Below are positions 42,294 to 55,111 of a stretch of 64,000 nt of DNA, in pieces (the stretch's first letter is position 1; the number at the start of each line of letters is the position of its first letter). The notes beneath the pieces were generated by a model. It searched no databases. It was not told the DNA's origin and saw nothing but the letters and a program-made list of their open reading frames with translations. The stretch covers positions 186,001-250,000 of the forward strand of contig SEMN01000307.1 of the NCBI GenBank assembly GCA_005408345.1. The letters run 5' to 3'. This DNA comes from Macquaria australasica. Lineage: Eukaryota; Chordata; Actinopteri; Centrarchiformes; Percichthyidae. The position numbers and the translations under genes are program-made.

Positions 42294-43699
42294 CTACCTT
42301 GACCTTTAATTAGCTGTTGTAATTGTGGATAAAAAGGCTGAAATTCCATGTTATTTCAATTTACCCTCACTGAAACCTAAATCTTGAAAGCTATATTGTC
42401 ACTCATGACTTGGTGTACGAACATTCAAAGACTTTCCGTTTATAGTGATCCACGTTGTGCGTCTTGGCACTCGTAGAGCAGATATAACACACGATGACTG
42501 CTGAGGAATTACCTAGCCGCCTTATTGTCACAACATTCACTCAAGAATATTGGGCTTGGCGCTGTGTTGTGACTCAACTGAGGAGCATGTGAGCACAGAC
42601 AGTAAGTGAAGCTTGGGTGTGTGTATATGTTGTTGTACTACCAAACTTGTGAGGACCAGATGTCCTCAAAATGACATAAAGATATGGAAAATATGTTAAG
42701 ACACTTGGCTTGTTGTATATGAGGGAGTTTGGTTTCAGGCAGAAATACTTTCCTATTAAATGTGTCCATTTAGTTCTTGGAAACTGAGATTAATATCAAA
42801 GATTTTCATTAATTGTTAGGCAGGGAAAATAGTAAAACTCTCTATGTAATTAGTGTGATTTACAGTAAGCAAAGTTTTCAGTCCTTTATGTGCTAATGTT
42901 TTACCTTGTAGGACTTCATCGTTTCCTTTGCATACTGTTGAACAGCACAGCCAAGTACAGGCAGTGCTGATCACTGTGATGTGAGAACAACCAGCCTCCA
43001 CTCAGCAGCGGTGCTTCACTGCTGGACAAACGTCTCCCTGGATAGCTCACACCTAACCCCTTGTCATCCTTCTCTTCTCCTCATCGGCTCTTCCTCCCCT
43101 CTCCTCTTGGCCTCTGCCACCCCTCTTTCCTCTCCTCTGCCTGGCTAGTTGACAGTTAGAGCCGGTTGGGGTCACCTCCCCCACTTCCCAGGGGTTTGAA
43201 GGGTGTGCAGCTCTGGAGCTGGAAGCCCCACGCCCCAGCGGCTCCCTGACTTGCCCCCAGTGAGAAGCGAGTGAAGTGCGGGGAAGTGCGGGTCGCTCTG
43301 CTGGGAGATCGGGCTGCAGGCCTGGAGGTTTGACCCCAGACCGGTGCTCCTCCTGTTGTGAGACCAGGCCAGACACAGCCTGCCAGGCGCTGACTTGACC
43401 TCCTCAAACTGATGTGGCACAAGCTGGCAGAGCGGTCACTGCTGCCACTGAGTTTGGGTGGAAAAACGATCTCTGCCCCTTACTCACTTGCTCACTGACT
43501 ACTTCTTCTTTCTTTGTTCTTATGGCATGCATTTTCAGTTGCCTACATTTTCTTTGAGTTATTCATAGCAGTGTAGGTTAGAGACTCAACATCAGACTTT
43601 AACAAGGGAGAAAGTTTGTTTTGTCATTTGTTTCCTGTTTCCAACCGACAGTCCAACAGTCAATGTCATTTTTTTAAAGCGTGACCATGGTCGTTCTCA

Positions 43700-43825
43700 A
43701 ACCTTGGCATTTTGCCTTTATTCGACAGTCAGTGTAGAGACAGACAGGAAACACGGGGAGAGAGAGGGCTATGCATGCAACAAAGGTCCCCTGGCTGGGA
43801 GTTGAATCGTGGATGTTAGTTAAAT
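43700..43825 (-). mobile_element. tRNA-derived SINE-like fragment
   Basis: The minus strand reads CGATTCAACTCCCAGCC, which resembles a pol III B box (GGTTCGANNCC). Then come AGGGGACCTTTGTTGCATGC, TTTCCTGTCTGTCTCTACAC and AATAAAGGCAAAATGCC, matching the 3' end of a familiar teleost SINE. The A-box end is degraded, so it is a fragment. Confidence 0.55.
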
Positions 43826-45475
43826 TCCAAGTTACAGTAGTTACACAACTATTTCTTTCACTTTTCATTTGAACAACCAAGTAAGTTCAATACTAAGAAT
43901 GTCTCCCAGTAGAGTGTCTGAAAATGTGCATTGTTAAAAATGATCTCATGTCTCTCCCCTCTCTATGGTGGCCGGCTTTCCACCCCACATTGGAGTGTGG
44001 CCATTTGGAACAGCTATAAACACTTGATTTCAGACCTGGTCAGACAACACGTAGTACAAACCATTTCTTTTTCTGTCTTTCTCTCTGGCCATTGTAGGCC
44101 CGGACACTACCCTGGCACCTCTAGCATTTGCTTATCCCAGCAGCTGACTCTTGGAGTAGTAACACACCAATATTTTTCATTTTTACTAATTAAAACAGTT
44201 AATTTGCAATATATTTACATTATGCATTTAAGTAATGCCTTTAAAAGTGCTGTGATTATTGTCTATCGGTTATTATATATTAAATTGATGACCCATCATC
44301 ACTGGAGAAATGTCATGATTATAATTTTATTCAGTCTCATGTCTCTAAGTCTCCCATTTTCAATCTTTAATATTCCACATACTACCACAATGCGGTTTCT
44401 AAGAACTGTCATGCAAGCATAAGCATTCCCAAAGTATCTAAGGGGTTGAAACAGAGTGCGACCCTGTCCGAGCTCATTGCTTATGACCACAAAGAGATTA
44501 CAGCGTCCTGCTGATAGCCAGTGATGGCTCCTCATTTTTTTTTCTTTTCTTCTTCACGATGGACTGTCAGAGACAGCATCAAAGGTCCGGGGTCTGGTTG
44601 GAATGGCTGCATCCTGGGAACACATTAGCGACTGTTCGTGATCTTTCTCTTTTTCATCACTTTGAAGTTCTCTCCTTCTACTCCACCGACCCCTTCGGCA
44701 TCCCACTCCTTCCATTCTCTGACCCATTTGAGGATGGAGAAAGGAAGTGCAGAACTAAAATTGATACACTCAGTACTTTGTTTTTAACCACTGCCCAACC
44801 CAGAATCCAAAATTAGGGTTGGAAGTGTTCAAGTCATAAGAAGGATCGTTTCAGCTAATTTGCACTTATAAATGCAAATCATGAGAGAAAACACTTTCAC
44901 AGTGAACTTTTGAGGGTTGCCAAACAGCCACTAACAGAATCCTAAGTAAGTGTGGAGCAAAACCAGTTGAAATTCCACGACAATTATACCTGGTCTCAGC
45001 TCACGTTTAAAATCCAAGTTTAAGTCTTCCAGCTCTGATGAGATACAATTTGGATTTGAAAAGACCTCAAATTATTCTACGTCAGGTACAAGAATTTAAT
45101 TTCCTTTGATTACATTTGATGTATCTCAAGAACACATTTCAAGAGATTTTGAAAAAGCACTTATTAATTCAGCAGTCATTCAAATGATATCCTATACAGG
45201 TAACTCAGGTTAATTGAAGCTTCGCTACCTTGAAACTGTCTCTCAAATCTTGCCTCACTCTTTTTTCTCCCGCAACCTCTTGACATAAATCATCCACAGC
45301 TTTGTTAGACTTGAATCAAATTGACACATTTTCAGACTTATTAAAAGTGCACAAAGTAAAGGAATAAAAAAAAAGGATAAGGGGGAAAAAAGAAACAACA
45401 AAGCCAAAATATGGTGCATAATTATGTCTACCCTCTCCTTCACTCTCACTCTCTGCCACCTTTTCTCTGTCCATC
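43826..45475. other. Unassigned non-coding sequence
   Basis: The longest frame of the window (43931-44422, plus, 163 codons) lies here but shows no domain and has the Ile/Leu/Tyr-rich composition of translated AT-rich DNA. CCAA|GTAAGT at about 43882 is an isolated donor-like word. No recognised repeat. Confidence 0.4.
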
Positions 45476-45680
45476 TCTAGTTGTCTGTGACGGCTGGCTT
45501 TCTGAGTGGCGTTAGGATTCTAAATTGGCCTGTTTCAGGCAGGGGAGCGTCTGTGTTTGGTGTCAGATAATGTGCGCTGAGGAGTCAGAGGAAAGTGTGA
45601 TTAAAGCCAAGCCACTGATAATTATGTTGGTCTCCACAGTTGTCCTAAACCTTCTCAGCTAGTTGAAAGAGATTTCTCTC
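45476..45680. promoter_or_regulatory. Candidate conserved non-coding element
   Basis: TGACGGCTGGCTTTCTGAG, GTTAGGATTCTAAATTGGCC, GTGTCAGATAATGTGC, GTGATTAAAGCCAAGCC and CTGATAATTATGTTGG in complex sequence. TTGGC-type NFI half-sites near 45526 and 45611. Call by eye. Confidence 0.4.
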
Positions 45681-46479
45681 TGATGAGCAAAACAGGAGGA
45701 GGAAGAGGGAGAGGGAGAGTGAGGGAAAAACTGAAGAAGTGAAGGGGCTTTTTGAAGTAGGTCTTCCCATTACTGTTGTGCCCTCTCCTGCCCCTGCCAA
45801 TTTAGGGCGAGTCACTGCTCATTTCCCAATGTACTGGAGACATTCTGTGAGGTGGTGCTGGGTTGCCAAGTGGCTGTTAGGTGACAGTTGGTGCCAAAAA
45901 GTCTAGTAATAACAGTAACTGTTAGTCCATCCTGTGTAGCCTGCGTGGTTAACCCTGACTTTCATGTCTTGATCAAAGAAGCATTCTTCGTCATATTAAC
46001 ACTTTATTTCATAGACTTTGTGTGATTTTGCAACAAAGAATGTGCACAGAGAGAAGTCATCCTTGTCATGGTCAATTTGAATGGCACAAACCTACTTTTA
46101 CATTATGGGCATTTAGGTAGTTTTGTTATCCAGTGCCACTTGCAGTGAGTCCAAAAAAGGATTCTAGTGTAAATTGAGGTTTTGATCATTTTGATACAGA
46201 AAAAGCAATGTCTACAAGCTACTTTAGGTGGACAACATGACTGTCCTCACATCTTTTCTGCTTAAAAAGAGGAAAAAATCAGATGCCACTTCAAGCAGCA
46301 ACCTTACCACCAGAAGACAATGCCCAAATTTGACAATTCTGCAAAACCATGGGATCCGTTTATTGACTGATGACTGATGATTTTTACATCCAATGCTAAC
46401 ATTTTTAAAATAATCTCCTTCTATGACATCTGTGCTTCACAACTACCATACAGGTAACAATGTGGCTATGGAAAATACG
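45681..46479. other. Unassigned non-coding sequence
   Basis: No feature recognised beyond a purine-rich stretch at 45690-45730. Confidence 0.4.
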
Positions 46480-47110
46480 ACTTTTTAATACTAGAATATT
46501 TGGTTAAGCTTATAGGGAAAGGTTGTGGTTACAGAACCCAATCCTTAATTGCTTTGGTCGGTGATGCAAACTCCAGTCTCCTGCATGAAAGTCAGACGTG
46601 CTACCTGCCTATCCAAGTGCCCCACAATGTCATGTTTATGTTGAAGTGACAAAGCCCTCTAGCAGCCATAGGAATTAATGATGGGAGCAATGGAGGAAGT
46701 CAGGTGACGATGTTGTACAGTGTCAAAGTCCATGTAGGGAGGAAGTGGGGGTGGATGTATGGGTCAACAAAACATCGCACGAGACCACCGTGACCATGAT
46801 CATTGTGAAACCTTAACCAAGTGTTTTTTATTGTAGCCACGATGATGACGGCTCCTTAACCTAAACGAAGTAGTCATTTTAACCCAAACCACAATGTTTC
46901 CCTGAACCTAACAAAGTAGTTTTTATGCCTAAACCTAACCAAACCTTAACCATAGATTTGTCACAGATGTATTTTTCTCCAGTGATTTGTAATGGTTTGG
47001 AAGGCACACACAAGGGATGTCATCCTGTTGATAGGGGCGTCAGATCAGAAAACGCTTCTATGAGTCTTTCTAGAGGGCGTGGACAAACAACATATTTTTA
47101 ATTTGGAGAA
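46480..47110 (+). repeat. Dispersed repeat rich in CCTAAAC/AACCTAAC words
   Basis: CCTTAACCTAAACGAAGTAG, CCTGAACCTAACAAAGTAG, CCTAAACCTAACCAAACC and AGGGCGTGGACAAACAAC occur in the order known from a common percomorph repeat. An upstream segment (46540-46640) has GATGCAAACTCCAGTCTCC and CAGACGTGCTACCTGCC of tRNA-SINE-like appearance. Boundaries are approximate. Confidence 0.55.
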
Positions 47111-48359
47111 CTTGTTGGCCCATCCACCAACCCCACCTCCTCACTACTTTCCAGATTGCTACAAATAGGGTGCGTTACTTCATGCACTGGCACTGAACTT
47201 TGACACTGGATGTAAATCGTGAGATGCAGATTTGTCCAACATGGACATAATTCCTAAGGGTACTGGGCAGTCTAGATCTATGTCACTATCTTAACAAGGA
47301 CTGTAATACTCTGCGGTACGTTCTGTTTCCATCCACTTGTTTTTATGCACATTTTCAGAACTTGAGTGAAAACACCAGAAATAAAATTATTTTTATGCCA
47401 GGCTGAGGTGGAAAGTTTGCATAACATCAAAAAGAAAAATTGATAAAAGACAGTTTGTTTTTTTATATCAGACATTCACGTTGTAGTACTCTCATTTTAG
47501 TGTAGCCAAACAATCATGTCATGCTGCCACACAGTTACATGACTCCACTCTACCAAAAAGCCCCAAAAAATACAGAATAAAATAAGCAGACTGATTCCCT
47601 TGTGGCATGACATACCTCTCTTTATTACCATAGTAGCTGATAGGTGGGAAGCAGCAATGAAAGGCCAAGATGTATGAGAGTAACTAGTGCTTGATTGTGT
47701 CTTCAATATATTTTCATAAAGGTAGTTGATGGAAACATGCACTTATTCACATTTTACTTTGCCAACATTTTTGAAAATTCAGTTAAAACTTGTGCCACAA
47801 TTTAAAGAAAAAAAACTATAAAGACATGAAGGATAAGCAACTAAAGGAATAAATACACTAATAACGTAACACAGCCTTTGAAATGTAATTCCAATGCTGA
47901 TCATAAGCTACTTTTTCTTTTTACCCCAGTACATCACACCAGCTCTGGACTACAGTATTCAAATCATTATGATCAGTGTGAAGTGTATGATTGCAGGACT
48001 TGGCAGGGGATGATATCCCATGTAGAGGTTAAGCCTGTGTGCAATGCTAAATGACAGAGCATATATTAATATGAAATCCATCCAGTAATCTAATGGAGCT
48101 CTCCGGTGTGATACTGTACCCAGTCATGTCCAGTCAGGTCCATAAGCAGGCCCTCAGTGGCTCTGTCTCTGAGACCATTTCTTTCTCTTTGTGCTCTTGT
48201 CTGTACCTGTCTCTCTTTGTATTTCTGTGTGCATCATATGTTCTACAATATGTAATGTCTGTCAAATTACAAATTTACCACTATAGGTCCACCCCCCCAA
48301 CTCCCTCGTTTTATTGTCTCTGTAGCGTGTGACAAGATCTGTTGTGAGAGTGCCACTTA
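47111..48359. other. Unassigned non-coding sequence
   Basis: No gene. ATATATTAATATGAAATCC near 48061 resembles the ATTAATATGC word of the 36.1 kb island but stands alone. Confidence 0.4.
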
Positions 48360-48800
48360 ATGAAGCCATACCTGAATTTATTTGCCAACGCTTCTGCATA
48401 GACCAAGAGAGGAGGTACCAATTAATAGAACGTAAGAGGACCTGGTGATTTATAATTAACAAGCATGTGGGTTATAGTAAACATAACACTCAGTGTAATA
48501 GCCCAGGAGAGAGACGGGAAGTGGAGAAAGAACTGAGGAGGAGGAGGAGGAGGAGAAAAAAAACGTGTGTTGATTTGTCCCTTGGTGGATGAGCGGAGTC
48601 CTTGTGGCTGACGGGAGCTGTCTAAAGCGGCTAAATGAATAATCATCTGTGAGTTAGACTGGAGACAAACGCTTAACGAGGATGATGTGAACCTCGCTGA
48701 CATGAGGGGGCTGAGAGAGAGAGCGACTGACAGAGAGAAAGATGGCAGCAAGCAAACATACTCGGCTCTGAAATGAATGGCACGCACATTATAATAGCGA
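48360..48800. promoter_or_regulatory. Candidate conserved non-coding element
   Basis: CATACCTGAATTTATTTGCC, GATTTATAATTAACAAGC near 48446 and GTGTAATAGCCCAGG come first. After a GGA-rich run (48536-48555) follow AAGCGGCTAAATGAATAATC near 48624 and AAACGCTTAACGAGG. A complex texture on both sides of the simple repeat. The 121-codon minus frame is low-complexity driven. Confidence 0.4.
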
Positions 48801-50689
48801 TGAAGTTGCTTTACTCAACAGGCCGTAGCCAGCCTCCCATGTAAGGTTGAGTAGTTGTTTGTCAGTATTTCCAAAAGGGCAATGAATCCCCCACTCATTT
48901 CCAGTGGTTTGCTGCTGGTGCATGACGGGAACAAAAGAGAAATTGCAGAAAGCAAATGTAATGTTGACAACACTGACAGCTGAAGAGGGATCTTCTAGCA
49001 AGCATTTATAAAACATCTTTACCCCAAAACGTTGGCTGATCGGGGGGTATTCACATAGCTCACAAGTCTAAGCTACAGTGCCGCAAACTCAAACCTGTCT
49101 CACAGCCCTTATCACATGTCATCTCCTTCACTTTGCACTGTATATTTCAGCAATAAGCCATGAGAGGCTACACTACAGTGGTTTTAGAACTGTGAAGAGG
49201 CTTTGAGATGCAGGGTGAGAAGCGTCGCTGTATCACTGTGGAAAGCTCAGCGTCAAGTGGCTGATTGCTTTTATGAAACGCTGAGAGAAAGACCGCAAAA
49301 GTTCAACAAGTCCTGCATTTTCTAACAGTAACAATTAAATAATACAATGTGTACCTTCTGCCAAACGACATATTTCTTCAACAGTAGCTACACAAAAACC
49401 TTTAGATAGGGCCTTGAAACTTTGCTTATGCTTGGTTCATTAACACTAAAGACTGAGGGTTAAGTATGCTTGTTGGATCATCTAACAGCATCTGAAACCC
49501 CTTTGAACCACACCTTTCTGACATTAGAAATGGTGCGCTGCATACAACACTTTCTGTAACTTTCCAAAGCAGACAATCTGAGAATCACACCCACAAGCCA
49601 GGTGTGCGTGAAGTGGCAATAGGTAGGTTTGGACTCTCTCAAGCACTGTTTTTTCATTCTTAAGACAATTACTTTTACAACCGACTGCAACACTACAGTT
49701 TGTAAAATTCGTCGAGACTACAAATACAAGCTAAAGACCCAGAGCTCATGAAGGGAGTGGGATCAAGCCAGGAGGAACAGCTGTATACAGATGTACGACC
49801 TAGCTTGCTCCAAGCATGCTGACCCTTTAAAAAGGTGGAAGTAAACGAGCTGCCAATACTGTGGTGGCATCTCAGCCCTGTAGTGTACGTAAAGGATTTC
49901 ACCTTTCAGAAGCTTTTGTCTAGCACTTGCAAAGAAACACATCCAGTCAATCCTGTAGAACCAGCTACATGTTAAAATATTGTCATCCAAATTCCTTTGA
50001 AAAAAATTGTCATATGTAATCTAGGCCTCTAAAAAATTTAAACTTTTTAACCAGTTTTAATAGACATCCGTGACATCTTTTCACCTGCTAATCAGCAAAA
50101 AGATCTTACTGAGCTGTGCTGTTATCAGCTGCTCCAACAATAAACTTCAACTTTGGAAGAAATTGGAAGGGGAAATTCAGAAGTTTCTGTTCCACAAAGT
50201 AATTTTCATCTTAATTCATCTCCATGAAATCCTCATGGTCCATCTAAATTGCTTCTCCCTGCATGTGTTTCTTGGCTGCAAAGAATTCTACTTCTGCAAT
50301 TTCATATGTAAGATGTTTCTTAAATGTGGGTTTCCTCTGATCACTATGCAGGAAATCAAGTTAGCAAGTTAGTTGATTGATAATCATAAGGTAGCAAATT
50401 TCACCAGCTAGGGCTTTATTACTACACGACACTTTTTCACATCCATCCTTTGGAAGTTTTTCTCCTAAAGCCTATGTCTCAACTTATTTTATATTGTTAT
50501 ATTGTGTTTTTTTGTGACTTAACAACATCCACCTTCAAATAACGTGAGGCTATCTATCATAGGGGGTGACTGGTGATCGTGATCAATCCAAGCATCTGTG
50601 ATTTCACAGTCAGTAGACTGTAGTAATGGTCCTTAGCTGGCAGATTAGTCTACCAACACTAGTATTAAAGTTTATTCTTGACCTTTGAA
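48801..50689. other. Unassigned non-coding sequence
   Basis: No gene or recognised repeat. Several 60-100 codon frames occur by chance. Confidence 0.4.
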
Positions 50690-50920
50690 GTAGTTACTGG
50701 CTTTCTCCAGAGCTTTCAACCATATCCCATGGTCTATATCAGTGCATGGTGTTAGTTAAGAGCTAGTAAGTGGACCTTGAGTTGGGTTTTTTTCATACTA
50801 CAATTTCCATGGTCAAGATCGAACTTTCAATAACTGTTACGCCAAAACTGACGAGAGGAACAGATCCACCTCCATGACAGCTGAGCAAACTCCATCCACT
50901 GATGAATACCATGTGATACA
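50690..50920. repeat. Rearranged fragments of palindromic MITE family P
   Basis: CTCCAGAGCTTTCAACCATA, TAGTAAGTGGACCTTGAGTT and CTCCATGACAGCTGAGCAAA with CTCCATCCACTGATG are family P words. Their order and orientation differ from an intact element, so it looks broken or rearranged. Confidence 0.5.
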
Positions 50921-53200
50921 TTTGCTGTGTTTTGCAATGGCTTTTGAATGGTTCAACCAGTAAGAGATAATATACAATAAAGCCAAAATGAAGACAGCAC
51001 TGTCCTGCAGGGTTCCCACGGTAACATCCAACCTCTTTGAGTGCTGATTGGCCATCTGGTATTGTTTTATGTCACTTCCTATTAAGCTCATTGATCCTCC
51101 CTCCCTGTCTGCGGCATGTGGTTGATCATTGCAGATCAGTGTGTGTGCCTGTAATATGAATATGGTACAATGGTATGATTACAGTACATGACGGTCTCTG
51201 TCTGCGTGCTCGCTGATGCGGGCCCTCCAGCTACGCTTATGCTGACTGTGGCCATGATTGGGCTGTTTATGTAAAGGTTGCACTAAAGGAAGAGAAGAGC
51301 AGTCCTATTAAGGGAATATATGATGTAATTGGGTCACTGCAAAGGACAGTGGTGCCGAGGCAACTTCCAGGAACATGCAGGCATGTCTGCATATACACAG
51401 TGTCACATACAGTATAGTGTGTGTGTGTATCATACATACTGTATGATACACACACACACAAGCCAAGCGACCAGTGCCTTAACAGAGGCTTTGCTTCATG
51501 TCTATCATCTATAAGTGATAACATGACTGAATGAGAACTTGGCTTAAGTTAACACTTTTCCATGCTATACAGTACGTGTTTCTCAATGTTATATCAATGT
51601 GAGAAACTTGAGATAAAAAGGTTTCAACTGTAAGGCTGAAATCTTTTTTTGGGTGTCTATTAAATCACTGCATTACCGACAGACATCACAAATGTAAAGT
51701 TTTGCCTGATGACTTGCCACCCGCCCACCCTTATTTTAAAGCATATAACTGGAATATGGTGGTGTTCTTCCAGCACAATGGGAGCCTATGTTTTTCTTAT
51801 AATTTTTGGCTAGAAACAGTCAAAGATGGGAAATCACTTTCACCATTTGATCTGCTCCTCTTATCCTTCATCTTGTCCTTAAAAGAACATGGAGTACTAC
51901 TACTGGATTTAATAAGTGGCCTAAAATTTAAGACTATTCTAGAAGATTAGATATCAAGAACACTTTTCTTATTGTTTGCCTTTTTTACCCATGAATTATT
52001 CATAGGGATAATGTGTCTATAACTTCCATAATACGCTGTATCTCTGGCCAGCTGTAACAGTCCAGTAAAAGCAACTCTGAAGCAAATGGATAGCTGAAGA
52101 ACCAAAGGCAGAATTTCACTAAGTTTTCTTTTCTTTTCTCCACAACAGGTCAGTCTGCTGTTGGATATGAGAACCACATTTTGGACATTATAGGTTCACT
52201 TAACATGGTTTAACCTTGTCAAAGTAAAAGCAGATTTGCATGAGGAAAACTGGCTCTAACATTTGCTACTAGTGCCAACTGAAGCCATGCCACTGCTGGA
52301 ACGACTTTCACAGTGTACTTTGTGTTATTCTGCCAACCCCAGCGCAGAGGAAGATCAGGTGTGTATGACAACAGGGAGCTTTAAAATATCAAATCAAAAA
52401 TAAATGTAAGTAACCAACCAATGCCAACAGGTAAAAGAAAATATGTGTAATTTAACAAAATAATCTCAACTTAAGGTCTACCTACTTGCCTTTGCCCAGC
52501 AATGCAATCAATATAGGCTATATCATCAGTATAATTTATAGGCTATATTATGATTGCTAAATGTGTAGCAGCTAACAATAGATAGTAAGTACAGCTAACA
52601 ACAGGATTTTCAGTGATAAGCCCTGGTCACACCAGAAAGTGGCACTATCCAGCCGGTATGTCACAATAGGTCTCCTAGGTAGCTGGCAAGCTAACTAATG
52701 CTGGGACGCCGTGGCTGGGAAGTTCTCACAGTTTATTCAAGAGTATTTATACCTTTAACTTCTGTCTCTAAGTCTGCAAGAAAAATGGAAAGTGCAACAA
52801 AACAAATGGTCAACTGTTAGTATGGTTTGCCCTTCGGTTTGCGAATATCATCAGTTCATCAAAGTTGAACTCGACATGAAATAGTTGTGCTGACAAGTAT
52901 GGCAAAATGCAGTGCACTATGAGTACCCGGATGGTGTACTCATAACAGTCAAAAAGTTGAGTGTGGAACGCTGCACACTTCTCACCCTCAGTGGTCGCCA
53001 TCTTGGCTACGTAGCGTAAGGGGAGGGACCACCAACCTATGAAAATGGCGGCCATGGTTGCGATTGTTACGGTGAACACAGCTCTAAAAGTAAACGTTCA
53101 TTTTTATTCATTTTTAATAAAATTGAATTGAAGTCAAGTTAGCAAACAAGCAGATATTTTGGCGGGCGACAGTCACGGTCAAATGTTGGCGATAATGCTG
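50921..53200. other. Unassigned non-coding sequence
   Basis: It contains the 19-bp-arm hairpin at 51417-51459 (listed). 52900-53100 carries AGTGCACTATGAGTACCCGG and GTAGCGTAAGG words of a common, diverged teleost repeat. No gene; the 89-codon minus frame at 52810-53079 belongs to this repeat. Confidence 0.4.
51417..51459. repeat. Perfect inverted repeat, 19-bp arms, 5-nt loop
   Basis: The left arm 51417-51435 ends GTATCATAC and the right arm 51441-51459 begins GTATGATAC. Their outer parts are (GT)n and (CA)n and pair exactly. The loop is ATACT. Confidence 0.95.
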
Positions 53201-53702
53201 GTGGTGTAGTGCACAATGCTATAGCCACTTAAGTGATTTTCAAATTGACAGCCAAGTCTCAGTACTCTTTTGCAGCAAGCCTGTCCCATACTGCCTACAA
53301 ATAACAATGTCCACACACATGCATAAGTGTCAAGTGCCATTAAAAAGAAGAAGAAGAAGAAGAAGCGGTCAAATGTTTGCGATCATCATTTCCGGTAAGT
53401 GCACAACGCTTGAGACACTACCCTGTCAAAATTAAGTACATAGTGTACACAGTGTACTACATGTAGGTGTACTAACAAAAGTATCCAAATTGAGACACAG
53501 TGGTGGTCTAATCATAAATCTTATCATGCCTCACCTAGATAAAGTGTGTTCATATGTCAAGGTGGGCACTTGTGTATGAACATTTATGCAGTGGACATTG
53601 TTATTTGTAGGCAGTATGGGACAGGCTTGCTGCAAAGGAGGACTGAGATTTGGCTGTCAATTTGAAAATCACTGAAGTGGCTATAGCATTGTGCACACCA
53701 CC
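53201..53702. mobile_element. Fold-back (palindromic) element
   Basis: The left arm (about 53201-53338) and the right arm (about 53563-53702) are near-exact inverses for about 135 bp. Both contain GTGCACAATGCTATAGCCAC, GTGATTTTCAAATTGACAGC, GCAGCAAGCCTGTCCCATAC and TGCCTACAAATAACAATGTC. The loop of about 220 bp holds a (GAA)n run (53346-53363) and a second CGGTCAAATGTTKGCGAT word, also present just left of the arm at about 53176. No transposase frame. Confidence 0.85.
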
Positions 53703-53934
53703 ACCACAGATTTGGATATTCATATAATTAATGTAAACATTTCCTCAAATCCCAATTGTAAATACAGAACTATCATGAAAGGATCATAAAAATGTCTTCC
53801 CTTTGGAGGATTTTCCTTACGTGTCTTTCCTCACTGAGACACACAAGGGACACCCACCCACCCACACTGAAAGGTGCTATAGCCAGTCAGGCCAGCTATG
53901 TGTGTTGCACTGTCAGAGCGAGGAATACGATCCC
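53703..53934. other. Unassigned non-coding sequence
   Basis: No feature recognised. Confidence 0.4.
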
Positions 53935-54520
53935 CCTCTACCTCCTGCCCTGACTTCCTCCTGAGTTTCCTACTGGGGCTCATTTATTTACATTAGCGCC
54001 AGGCAGAAAGGCATCAGAGGAAGTCTTAAAGTAGAGCCACAATGGCCGATTTAAGCCGCCACCCAAAAGCCAGTTTTTTTTTTCTTCTTGCTAAGAGGAT
54101 TTGTGTCTGGTCCATGTATCAGACCTCTCTCTCTCAGGGACAAAGTCACCCCTCACACTCGCGCTGAGTAAAAGTAGCGTCTTGCCAGTAGCTGCCTGGC
54201 TAATGACATTTATCCTTATGGAAATGGAGGAGGAGGAGAAGGCTTTAGATGCAGATTTGGACACACATATACACCTGAGACGGGGAGACGTAAACCGGCT
54301 GGCTACTTTTATGGCATGCATGCTCAATGATTCACACATACCCACGCACACACACAAACACACCTCCCTTGCAGCTTCTTATCCCCTAACTGGCCACCAG
54401 TCAAAATAAGCCTTATTCTCGGGGGTTTATATTTTCTCCTGGCCGGGCTTGGCTAGGCACACTCAGTTAAGATGGCAGCCAAACAATCTCTCCTCTCCTC
54501 TCATTTCCACTGTTTCTTCC
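53935..54520. promoter_or_regulatory. Candidate conserved non-coding region
   Basis: Three complex blocks: GGGCTCATTTATTTACATTA with GCGCCAGGC and CCGATTTAAGCCGCC (53970-54065); CCTGGCTAATGACATTTATC with CTTATGGAAATGG (54195-54230); and GCTTGGCTAGGCACACTC with GTTAAGATGGCAGCC (54440-54480). They are separated by low-interest sequence. Both-strand open frames of 90-102 codons here have no recognisable product. Confidence 0.4.
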
Positions 54521-55111
54521 TTTCTAATGCTAATGCCTGGATGAATATATCCCCTTTTCCACTGGCATGCAGGGAGGCCAAATTTCTGATTAACTCCCGA
54601 GACAAAGTTTCATAACATTTAGGTCAAAAGCTGCTTCAGAGGGAACGGGGGAATGTCAAGCTTTGTTTTCAGAAAGATAATATAGCATGTGGAAAAGAGT
54701 TGGTCACATTGTAGGACAGGTCTGGCCTCCTTCTAGAAATATGACAAGTCAGACCAAAGGTTTGGTGGTTTATCCAAAGGGGGACAATGTAAGACAAAAC
54801 TCTAGACAGCATTGGCAATGAGGGAATATGGTGGTAGCTGTGTTGCTGAAGCCATATCTTCCTCTTCCACTTACTTGCACTATTGGTGAATTAAGAAGTC
54901 ACAGAAGAAGAACCCTAAACCCATTGTTCTTTGTGCATTATTTGCATGCATAGAGGGTCAGATCCACAATCACTACCTTTCAGCTTGATGTGAAGAATGA
55001 CTCCGACGTCATCCATGGATGCCAGATTTCTTTCTCCTCTGTTTTGGAAAGGTATTCCAACATTGTTTCCAACATTATACACAATTTCAACAAATTACAA
55101 AAGTACCAGGC
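54521..55111. other. Unassigned non-coding sequence
   Basis: No feature recognised. Confidence 0.4.

Larger units (their letters stand above)
41245..43695. other. Non-coding sequence with small repeat remnants
   Basis: There is a LINE 3'-tail at 41446-41495 (listed). A possible decayed inverted-repeat element lies at about 41690-42100, with TAGTTCCTTGTACC and AATAGTTCCTGGGCC words at its two ends. A 24-base A-run lies at 42270-42293. The GC-rich part at 43150-43420 gives overlapping frames on the minus strand of 82-107 codons, with no recognisable product and no CpG-island promoter features that I can support. Confidence 0.35.

Noticed and set aside
43053..43422. Overlapping 82-107 codon minus frames in GC-rich DNA, possible CpG-island gene
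   Set aside because: The frames overlap in all three phases without a preferred one, no domain is seen, and splice or start context is weak.
43931..44422. Longest open frame of the window, 163 codons, plus strand
   Set aside because: No domain, signal or repeat structure is visible; the composition is typical of translated AT-rich non-coding DNA; no splice or promoter context.
46850..46960. CCTAAC/CCTAAAC words suggesting an interstitial telomere repeat
   Set aside because: The words are not in tandem and not in a fixed 6-bp register; they belong to a dispersed repeat.
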